From positions 18,747,775 through 18,811,774 of the forward strand of contig OZ005689.1 in NCBI GenBank assembly GCA_963930775.1: DNA of 64,000 bases, read 5' to 3'. Below, in pieces: positions 55,643 through 64,000 of this stretch. Positions within the stretch are counted from its first letter, which is position 1, and every line of letters begins with the position of its first letter. A model generated the notes under the pieces. It made no database searches. It was not told where the DNA came from and worked only from the letters and a program-made list of their open reading frames with translations. A program made the translations under genes and the position numbers. This DNA comes from Cliona cf. orientalis. Lineage: Eukaryota; Porifera; Demospongiae; Clionaida; Clionaidae.

Positions 55643-55680
55643 GAGAGAGTGAAAGAAAGAGAGAGAAAGAGAGAGGAGGT
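55573..55680. repeat. (GA)n purine tract
   Basis: About 108 bases of GAGAGA with minor variants, inside the 1.9-kb derivative. Confidence 0.95.
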
Positions 55681-56175
55681 ACATGTAAATGCCGCGGTAA
55701 ATTACATGGACATACACGTACATTCACGGATAATTCGACATGCATGTTACTTGTACGGTTATGGACGAGGATGAAGGAACTAGTACCTGTGCAGCAAACT
55801 TCATAAACAGCTACTGAGAAGACCTTGTCAATGTATCAGTCTCAGAATCACTGTTGAGTCAACAGCCGCTATCCTCGTTGACATCCACACAACCCCCAGC
55901 TCAAATGTGCCAGCTTGGATACATACCTTTCCCACCGTATACGATCTCATGCAAGACTAGTCGACTCTCCTTCCTCATGTTTGTTGCCGGCTTTAAGCCC
56001 TTCTCTCCTTCCTCCTCCCCCCAATTTCTACAAGTACATCATACATGTTACAGTACATGCACATGCACACAAACTCTCCCTGTTTACTATACATGTACCT
56101 TAGCTTTCCAAATCTTAAACAATGAGCAGACTCATCCTCACAGTGAGAGCATCACATTCAGTCAGTTGGTAGACT

Positions 56176-56304
56176 CACAGCGCAGTACAGAGCCTTCATT
56201 TTCTACAACAAAGGTGTAAAAGCTTTTCACAACCTGCACAGCGCAGTACAGCGCCTTCAAAATTACATTTTCTACAACAAAGGTATACTGAGCTTTTCAC
56301 AACC
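56176..56304 (+). repeat. Tandem duplication, unit about 61-68 bp
   Basis: Two copies of a unit containing CACAGCGCAGTACAG, TTTTCTACAACAAAGGT and AGCTTTTCACAACC lie head to tail at 56176-56236 and 56237-56304, with a short insert in the second. Confidence 0.85.
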
Positions 56305-56894
56305 ATAGCTCATATCAAACAGCGCACACAGCTAGCTAGTAAACTCACAGCTACGAATGGCTATCTCATGTGTCAGACTCCTTCGTACTTTACCAGAAGT
56401 ACTTCATGTTGAATCACACCCAGGGGTGTTTATTACATGCAGCCTTAGCTATAAGAACAATCATAGACAACTTACAAAGTGTAGAGTCCATCGCTTCTCT
56501 CGATATCTTCTCCCTAAGACCAGGACTGCTGTACTGGCGCTCTCTCTGTGGCCATCTTCCCGGCAAATTCATTATGGCGCTAACCGCGTGGTGTAATACG
56601 GAGCGTATACGGAAACATTAAACGTTGAGCTATATACGTACAAAACGCTCCGTTTCTTGAAAAATTGTGAACTGAGGCACGGGTGACCCGTGTACAATTT
56701 TTTGGCCATAACTAGGCTTAGGAAGCTTTTTAGAGCCTGGCTCTTTGACCGTTGAACTCTACAGTAAATTCTGCGTCGACCTATACCCAAAACGCGATTT
56801 TCATGAAAAATCGCGAGTGGTCGGTTTTTCCATAGCGGGTCACAATTATTGTATTTCATAACACTGGAAAAAAAGTGGGATTTCATCAACAGGA

Positions 56895-56932
56895 AACATA
56901 CATACACCATACACCATACACCATACACCTAA
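56895..56932 (+). repeat. (CATACAC)n short repeat
   Basis: Four to five units of ACACCATAC directly after the 1.9-kb element. Confidence 0.85.
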
Positions 56933-57065
56933 ACACCAAGTTTCAGTTGGCATTTCATCCTGATTCATGGATTTAGGAAATACCATAATAATTAATGATT
57001 ATCAGAAACTTAGTAATGTGCATGTTTCATTTATATGGAAACATGGTCAAAATGTGATGTTTTCT

Positions 57066-57300
57066 TTAGAATTACAGAATACGAAATTTAATCTTTAGTC
57101 AGGTCAAATATGTGCTTGAATCACAGTATTTCATGAGCTGAAATACGTTTTACAAATATGAAACGTGATCTTTAGTATATAGTCCAATGTGTATCTGAAT
57201 CACAATGTTTCATGTAACGTTTTTGCAAATATGAAATATGATCTTTAGTGGTCCAATTTGTGTCTGAATCACGATGTTTTGAGCAGGATTACTTTTGAAG
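57066..57300. repeat. Three tandem units of about 70-75 bp
   Basis: Each unit contains ATATGAAA(C/T)(G/A)TGATCTTTAGT, a GTCCAAT(G/T)TGT(A/G)TCTGAATCAC-like core and TGTTTCATG. They lie just outside the 3' end of the minus gene at 57408-59101. They could be subterminal repeats of the element that carries it, as in EnSpm-type elements, but this is inference. Confidence 0.7.
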
Positions 57301-57407
57301 GAAATGTCAACGAATCTTTACCGAAATGCACAATGAATCATGCATGATGTAAATAATAGCTACTTACATTAAAATCACATTAAGTTTGCAATGGTCAGGA
57401 GTACACA

Positions 57408-59101
57408 TTACTTTTTGAAGGCCCAGTGATTTCCAGGAAACGCTTCGGGTTTGCCACGGTCTGACACCCCTTTATTGATTCGTGGTCTTGTTTGCATTTC
57501 GGACTTCTTGCTTTTCTTTTTTGAACCTTTTTCATCCAGACGATGAAAAAATGATGTTACACTTTCGGCCCGCCACCAAAGATCAGATACGTATAGAACA
57601 TGTCTTTGACTTCCATCCAAGTTTTCTTCCACTGCACTTTCCTCACTCGATATGAAGTCAAGCGTCAGAACGTCTTTCCACTTTTCCTTGTTCTCATCTT
57701 TGACAGAAGATGTCTTAGCCATATAGCAAGGCGATCATCACGTTTCTACAATAAAGGAGGACACAATAATATTATTATAGTACACAATGTACTATACATC
57801 ACACACATGCACACATACATATACACGTCATGACATTGTACATACTCTCACGTCCACAGACATCAGGGGCTCTTAATTGTGAGGGATTCCACTGTTATTG
57901 AGAATCATGTTTCATTTGACTGGAGGGGTGGATGTATATGCACATAATGTTGTACATGTATCTTATCATCTTATGGCTTAGTATGTGAACATTATTAGAG
58001 CACAAAAATCAAGATAACACTGGTATATTACCACTTCCCCTCCCTTGTGTTTTGAGGACAAAGGCTTGTGTACATGCATGTCCTAGCTGAGAATGAAGCT
58101 AGTAAAAATCACCAACTGAAGGACACATGTAAACATGTATATGAATCAACGTACTCGTGTAAAACGATTCCGTTTTTGCTTGACAACCTTTTCATCATAC
58201 TTTCCTCGCGACTTAAGAGATTCTTCAACTTTGGTTTGAAAAACACGTTTTCCAGCTTCTGCAAAGCAAAATTATACTAAATGCAGATTGAGGTAAATTA
58301 CAAGAGCACTGACCTCTAATTTGGAATGTTGGCACAGATGAATCAATACCTTTAACTTCCTTTATCACTCGATCTACAATACCTTGATTGTGTTTGTCAA
58401 GGTAACGCTTTCTATATTAATGAAATACATGGGTAAATTTCAATGGTATGACGTGTACCGGCACTCACTTGACATCAAATCCTTCAAATTTGTCCTCCTC
58501 TTGTAGGCTTTTGTATACATCTCTAAATTCTTGCTGCATGTATAGGTTTTTTTAAACAGGAATGAGGTTCTATTTGAAGAGCCATTCTTACCCTAACTTT
58601 ATTGGGTACTCTTCTTTTTTTCTTGATTGAATCGGCAGAAGAACTACTGACAACGCCATCCTCTTCAATGACTTCTAATCTCTTTTCAACAGACTGGAGT
58701 CGCGATGATACACCACTTAGCTATGTATTGGTCTTATTTACTTCCTCCAAAAGTTGAGCTAGTGCTTGATCAATACCAGTACGATTGTCAGCATTTGTCT
58801 CGACAGCTTTTGGATCTGGTGGTGGCTGGATTGGCATAGATTTGGACTGCTTTTTGGGAGGTTCATCCAATTCAGAGTCCGTGGAACCCTCTTCTGAATC
58901 ATTCCCACCAAACTGCAATCGCCGAGCCACATGACCATTACGCTTCTGGCGCCCCTGAGATGGTGTAGGATCATCTCTCTGAATTTCTGGACTTGTTATG
59001 ATGGCACTGCTATCACTGTCATGACCTGCACTCTGCTTAGCACCCCATCCTTGTTTAGCTAGCTCGAGTGATAACTGCGTCATTCGAGAACTCACGCTCA
59101 T
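57408..59101 (-). pseudogene. Unknown acidic/basic protein, divergent partner of the Tnp2 gene
   Basis: ATG at 59101 opens MSVSSRMTQLSLELAKQGWG. An acidic linker (NDSEEGSTDSELDEPPKK) follows, then a coiled segment (RLQSVEKRLEVIEEDG) and KKKRRVPNKVR at the exon end near 58592. Later exons near 58469-58533, 58310-58411, 58145-58263 and 57408-57735 read EFRDVYKSLQEEDKFEGFDV, KRYLDKHNQGIVDRVIKEVK, KVEESLKSRGKYDEKVV and VLTLDFISSEESAVEENL, ending SKKSEMQTRPRIN and a final AFPGNHWAFKK. Families with this layout recur in sponges; I do not know a function. An in-frame TAG at 58721-58723 and at least one splice phase that does not fit suggest decay. Head-to-head with the Tnp2-like gene, 118 bases apart. 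Confidence 0.6.
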
Positions 59102-59219
59102 TGTCGCTGACCATCAGAGAAGCAGAGCCAGAGATCGAAGATGCTTTTGGCACCAAAAAGTAGCTACCGATGTTTCTATTTAAAGCGCATTTGTTGGTGC
59201 TATTTAATTGGAATTCATT

Positions 59220-60765
59220 ATGTTGCGTTCTCTGAAGTATAAAGTGTGCCCACACTGCAGCCGTTCTTTGAACGTCAAGACCTTCAAAGAGCATAAGAGG
59301 CTTTTCTTTTCCGAGGAATCCTCCACTTGGATAGTAGAGACTCATGATACTGACACTGACAGCAGTGACGTCAGCATTGAACCAGGAGACTCTGAAGTAG
59401 AAGGCTTATATGACGATATGATGACTCATGAACAGCTCAGCAGTAGCGACATGGATATGGATGTGTTTCCAGAAACTTCAGACTCTAGTAAGGTACCACA
59501 ACCCTCAGCAATATCATCTTCAGATTCGAGGCAGCCTCATTCAGACACAGGTAAGTGGTTCTAGCTATAGGTATGGCATAATAATTATTAAATAGTGGCA
59601 ATTGGCCATAGCCAAGCTAGTCAGTTTGATATCTACTTGCCTCATATCATGATTTAAAGAGGATAATAACCAATCCGATCATTTTAAACGCCTTAAATTT
59701 ATTGTATGTCACTACGTGTAACTACTTATTCATTATATTGTTTACTAGTGGAGTATTGGATGGAAAGTGATGAAGTGGACAAGGATTTGTGTGAACCTCC
59801 TACTTTTCAACAAAGTTTAGAAAGTCCACAAAAGTCCAGTCACGAACCAATTGTTTGGTGGATTGTGACGTTCATATGTTTAATACGTACCCTTCACAAG
59901 CTACCTGACAGAGCTGTGTCCTGGTTGATTAAATTTTTGTGTGTCTTACTGTGATTTCTTGGGCGAAGGTGTGAACGAGTAGCCCGGATAGCTGCAAGTC
60001 TGCCTCAATCATTGTATCTACTGGGTCAATACACAACAGAACAATCTGCAGTTACTCCTAACGTCATGCACTATGTCGTATGCCCCGAGTGTCACTCCCT
60101 ATACCACTACCCAGATTGTGTTGAAAAGGTTGGTACTTCTGTGAATTCAAAGCTTTGTTCAAAAGTTACCTTTAATCGACGTTGTAATGCTCCATTATTG
60201 AAGCAAGTTGTAACATCAAGTGGCTCAAAAAAGCTGTATCCATTCAAAACATACAGTTACTACAGTGTTATAGAGGGATTAAAAAAGCTGCTACTACGTC
60301 CAGGAATTTCGGAATTGATTACGAAGTATAGTAAAGGTGCCCAATCACCAAAAATTAGTGACATAACTGATGGAAGAATCTGGAGAGAATTTCGATCTAG
60401 TGATGGGAAACTGTATTTCAACAATCCTGATAACTATGGATTAATGTTAAACTGATTGGTTTCAACCTTTTAAGCACTTTACATACTCTGTAGGTGTGGT
60501 ATACTTTGTGCTGTTGAATTTACCAAGGGTTTAAATGTGAGAATGTGATACTGGCAGCAGTAATTCCTGGACCAGATGAGCCTCACTTGACGATCAACTC
60601 ATATTTAGATCCAATTGTAAGTAAATTATGGAATGGAATCGAAATCGAAGGAAAAATTATTCATGGAGCTCTAGTAGCTGTAGGGTGTGATTTACCTGCA
60701 GCTCGAAAAATTATGGGGTGCCAAACAAGACAAAAAGCCACTTGCACTTCCTCTGCCATCCTTTT
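59220..60765 (+). pseudogene. Tnp2 (EnSpm/CACTA-like) transposase, N-terminal part, decayed
   Basis: ATG at 59220 opens MLRSLKYKVCPHCSRSLNVK, a C-x2-C lead-in, then an acidic Ser/Asp-rich linker. Exon 1 ends at donor GTAAGTGG (59551), and exon 2 starts after TTTACTAG at 59749 with a hydrophobic stretch (IVWWIVTFICLIRTLHKL). Further on are YVVCPECHSLYHYPDC, RCNAPLLKQV, YSYYSVIEGLKKLLLRPGI and GRIWREFRSSDGKLYFNNP. Near 60545 comes VILAAVIPGPDEPHLTINSY with GALVAVGCDLPAARKIMG, the hallmark of Tnp2-type transposases. An in-frame TGA near 59952 and at least one frame change near 60460-60545 break it, and the catalytic remainder is missing, cut off near 60765 by AT-rich repeats. Confidence 0.75.
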
Positions 60766-60775
60766 TAGTGGATAC

Positions 60776-61176
60776 ATTAGTCTATATACATATAGCGTAC
60801 GCCATATGCATATAGCATGGTCTATATACATATAGTGTATCCCATATGTATATGGGTGATGCTATATCTATATAGGATACTCCATATCTATATGGATTAT
60901 CCTATATGCAAATGGATCGTACATGTATATAGCAGATCTCATATCTATATAGGACCTCCTATATAATGATACTCCATACTAGTTATATATAACAGTCATA
61001 GGACTTCCTATATGTGTACTTGATGTCCTACATTTGCACAAGGTCACCAATGGTATATACGAGACATTGTTAAAGCTAAATAGGACATTCTATATCTATA
61101 TAGGATCTCCTTATTAACTAGAACATCCTATATAGACCTTGTTAAAGCTATATAGGACATCCTTCCTATATCTATA
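60776..61176. repeat. CTATAT / ATATAGGA minisatellite
   Basis: About 400 bases of diverged units around CTATATAGGAT and CCATATCTATAT, resuming at 61841-61890 after the MITE at 61177-61840 and again near 63110-63135. It interrupts the Tnp2-like gene. Confidence 0.8.
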
Positions 61177-61840
61177 TGTGACCGGATTTGGGAAAACACT
61201 CCGTATGGGATTTTTTCAGAAAATTGAGTTTGATGCATGGTTGATAAGCTCTACCATAGAGCTAACCCACGTTCATGTCTTAGGCCGATCGCGCGCTTCG
61301 TTGTTGAGATACAGCGCTTTGTTTGCGATCGCGCCACACCCCCAATAATCGAGAAATTACGGTCTAAAGGCGTTGCTATGCACGTGTATGGCGTTTCCGC
61401 ATACTACGTGTGACCCGGAAATCAATTAAATGGACCTGGGCGGAGCCGTTTGAAATGAACATAAAGATCGAGCAAGAGTTGAATTTCGTTGTTGACGACA
61501 GACGATTGTTCTTAGATGCCCAAGAAGCTAAAAAGGTGAGCGAACGTACAGTAGTTCGATGAATCTAGCTGTATCTAGGTAGAGAATTCTAATTACCGCC
61601 CATAGCAACGGGCTCCGTGTACGGCGGCTGTGCCGACTAGGTGGGTCAAAATGAAGGCTTATTTCGCCTACGTATAGCACGACTAGCCTCCGTAGAAGAC
61701 GGCAAGTTAGAAGAAGGGTTGTTCGACATGTATATGACAAAATCTGGACTTTGACAAATTTCAACCTGAGCTACTAAAAACGCGCATTGCGCGAATCGCG
61801 CGCAGATCCCATACGGAGGGTTTTTCCAAATCCGGTCACA
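61177..61840. mobile_element. TGTGACCGG-type MITE, 664 bp
   Basis: Ends TGTGACCGGATTTGGGAAAA and complement, flanked by TATA on both sides. The interior contains ATTGGGGGTGTGG (complement), a TAGATACAGCTAGATTC word and AATGCGCG runs, as in the other copies. It has no gene. Confidence 0.9.
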
Positions 61841-61897
61841 TATAGGATCTCCTATATATCTTATTAGCTAAACATCCTATAATATTATAGCAATCTC

Positions 61898-63108
61898 TTA
61901 ACCGATTATACGCGGAATGTAGATGACGTCATTACCCGTAAACGCTAATGTAACTAGAGCTCTATAGAGCACATACCCCGCGCGCACATTGCGCAATCTA
62001 TTGATCAGCTTTTGTTGCTGCTTGGTTGTATCAAAGGCTTAGCTATAATATTATAGACCCCGAGAGCCCTCGGTTTCAATAGCTATATCTATAGGGCTCT
62101 TGGTGATATCAGCCAATTGCAAAACACCACTGACTGTCTCTGCACCAGATGTAGACTAGGTACATATAGGTATCTTTAATACATTCTGATTCGATGGGGC
62201 TTTGTATTCCAGTCAATGGACAGCTTGCCAGCCAATTTCAAACGTGTGCCACTAGCATTATTGACGACCTTTACCAGTACATAATATTCAATGTTATGCG
62301 CATGAGCAGAAAGCACAAGGCCTGTATGCATAATGCATTGAGTGGGCACTGTCGATAGGCGTGGTTACGAAGGCTAACAGAAAGGCACCATTTATGGACT
62401 TCGACTGATTCATTGTGCATACTAGTCGCTCAGGTGCCTAGACCTCCAGATATGGTGATTTTTCTGCTAACAACGACGACAACAACAACGACGACGACAC
62501 GACTGATTACTTTACCCCTTGCGCATGCGCGTGGGGTATACTAGCTATTAGTCTTTGTACAGCGTCCTAGAACAGTTGTCATAGCTATGGACGCTTTATT
62601 CACACGAAGGAGTCATTGTACAACCTTCGTAGTTAGTTACTTTAGCTTCGTATGTACATATAGTACGCTATTTCTGAACATAAAAGCTTAAAAGCTTACT
62701 TACCTCCAAACCGTCGCCGTCTCAAGTCCATCCGTCGTTAGTAGAACTCTTCATCTCACTTTGTCTATACAGTAACTGTATGCTTAGCGATATGTCTGTA
62801 CTGCCCGTACAGTGGCAGAAAACAAGGCTACTTCAACGCTTAGGTCGATCGTGGCCATCTCGATCTTGATAAGTAACCTCGTTAGTACTTCCTTTCTGAA
62901 GGTCAACAAGTGACCTCAAAGCCACACTGGAGTAAGGTATTTCCTGTACTAACCTCAGACAGGATGCCAAGCCCAAACTGATCTACTATGGAATGATGGG
63001 CGCGGCTATAGCACAGCAATAATGGCGCTTGCGCCTTAAGGCGTCTCTCGCACTTAATGACATGCACGCGCATGCGCCTCAAGGCGCATCTCGCGTATAA
63101 TCGGTTAA
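61898..63108. mobile_element. TTAA-flanked MITE-like element, 1.2 kb
   Basis: TTAA plus CCGATTATACGCG at 61898-61914 is exactly mirrored at 63092-63108. The interior has no recognisable gene; it contains (GAC/AAC)n near 62470-62505 and GCGCATGCGC words. The ends and TTAA suit a piggyBac- or Kolobok-type non-autonomous element. Confidence 0.75.
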
Positions 63109-63380
63109 AGCAAACATCCTATATAGCAACTTCTTACAATTAGATTTCATGCAATACTCCGCATAGTACATCACAACGTATACGTGTGTAGCCAATTAAT
63201 AATACTGCACACTTCCTGGGAATGAGGAAATTACATAACTACAAATTAAATTAATTACTCCCAATTATGTGCAATGTAGTATAGGTCCCTGGACTATGAT
63301 TTAATAATTATTATTAATAATATATATTATTTTTATTGGTAAATTTAAATGTGGAAATTTATGGAGTGCCAAATGTAATA
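63109..63380. other. AT-rich spacer
   Basis: About 270 bases, very AT-rich (TTATTAATAATATATATTA), no gene. Confidence 0.4.
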
Positions 63381-64000
63381 TGTGACCGGATTTGGGAAAA
63401 CCCTCCGTATGGGATCCGCGCGCGATTCGCGCAATGCGCGTTTTTAGTAGCTTAGGTCTAAATTTGTGAAAGTCCAGATTTTGTCATATACATATCCAAC
63501 AACCCTTCTTCTAACTGTTGCCGTCTTCTACGGAGGCTAGTCGTGCTATACGAAGAGGAAATAAGCCTTCATTTTGACCCACCTAGTCGGCACAGCCATC
63601 GTACACGGAGCCCGTTGCTATGGGCGGTAATTAGAATTCTCTACCTAGATACAGCTAGATTCATCGATCTACTGTACGTTCGCTTACCTTTTTAGCTTCT
63701 TGGGCATCTAAGAACAATCGCCTGTCCTTGTCAACAACGAAATTCAACTCTTGCTCGATCTTTACGTTCATTTCGAACGGCTCCGCCCAGGTCCATTTAA
63801 TTGATTTCCGGGTCACGCATAGTATGCGGAAACGCCTTCCGCGTGCATAGCAACGCCTTTAGACCGTAATTTCTCGATTATTGGGGGTGTGGCGCGATCA
63901 CAAACAAAGCGCTGTATCTCCACAACGAAGCGCGCGATCGGCCTAAGACTTGAACGCGGGTTAGCTCTATGGTAGAGCTTATCAACCATGCATCAAACTC
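63381..64000. mobile_element. TGTGACCGG-type MITE, cut by the window edge
   Basis: Starts TGTGACCGGATTTGGGAAAA and runs about 620 bases to the right edge, in the opposite internal orientation to the copy at 61177-61840. It supplies the uninterrupted reference (63478-63530) for the insertion of the 3.8-kb transposon at 48202. The second end lies outside the window. Confidence 0.85.

Larger units (their letters stand above)
54944..56844 (+). mobile_element. 1.9-kb relative of the DDE/zinc-knuckle transposon
   Basis: TGTGACCCGCTATGGAAAAA at 54944 and its complement at 56825-56844 match the ends of the 3.8-kb element. Both subterminal regions match too: TTTAGCTAGCTAC...ATGACGATACCC near the left, and ACTGAGGCACGGGTGACCCG with GAGCCTGGCTCTTTGACC near the right. 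The transposase body is absent, replaced by unrelated and repetitive sequence. It is a non-autonomous derivative. Confidence 0.85.

Noticed and set aside
55458-55745. Ser/Leu-rich open frame
   Set aside because: It is a translation of the (GA)n tract, not a gene.
1-64000. Polinton or other capsid-bearing giant element, CRISPR array, or bacterial operon
   Set aside because: No packaging ATPase, capsid, protein-primed polymerase, spaced direct repeats or operon structure seen; genes are intron-bearing and of animal transposon type.

Overview
The window looks like a stretch of metazoan nuclear genome, most likely from a sponge (demosponge) or another early-branching marine invertebrate. The basis is short GT-AG introns, CATG- and ACATG-rich microsatellites, and transposon gene families that I associate with sponge and cnidarian genomes. 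The organism is an inference, not a reading. I see no clear single-copy housekeeping gene, rRNA, tRNA or CRISPR. Nearly everything that can be read is a mobile element or its remains, often stacked inside one another.

Layout. 1-2470: a partial unknown gene running off the left edge (minus strand), a second decayed unknown gene, a possible orphan first exon and a degenerate tandem repeat. 2475-9754: a Ty3/Gypsy LTR element with near-identical LTRs and a CTTA target duplication. Its middle holds an inverted copy of its own 3' part, which carries a 1.6-kb foldback element. 9859-14398: a decayed, unclassified transposon-like gene (minus). 14728-28838: three elements nested like dolls. A P-element-like transposase pseudogene is split by a hAT element (17382-28104), whose first coding segment is split by an 8,067-bp two-gene DNA transposon (19715-27781). 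That transposon has identical 37-bp terminal inverted repeats and a 9-bp target duplication. It carries a HIRAN-like protein gene and a 13-exon SANT/transposase-like gene with no visible break. It is the best candidate here for an undescribed and possibly still functional system.

30282-36417: a BEL/Pao LTR element (minus) with 5-bp target duplication. 37430-41018: a second copy of the foldback family with about 430-bp inverted arms and 4-bp target duplications, enclosing a Crypton-like tyrosine recombinase gene. 43011-46290: another decayed unclassified transposon-like gene. 46629-47019: a MITE with a 6-bp duplication. 47938-52933: a second three-level nest. A GC-rich TIR element holds a TGTGACCGG-type MITE, which holds a 3.8-kb DNA transposon encoding a DDE/zinc-knuckle transposase. 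A 1.9-kb internally altered relative of that transposon lies at 54944-56844. 57408-60765: a head-to-head pair, an unknown coiled/basic protein gene (minus) and a Tnp2 (EnSpm/CACTA-like) transposase remnant (plus). 60776-64000: a CTATAT minisatellite with further MITEs, two of them the TGTGACCGG type and one flanked by TTAA.

The nests give relative ages: each inner element is younger than the one it interrupts. The intact two-gene transposon at 19715-27781 is younger than the broken hAT, which is younger than the broken P-like element.
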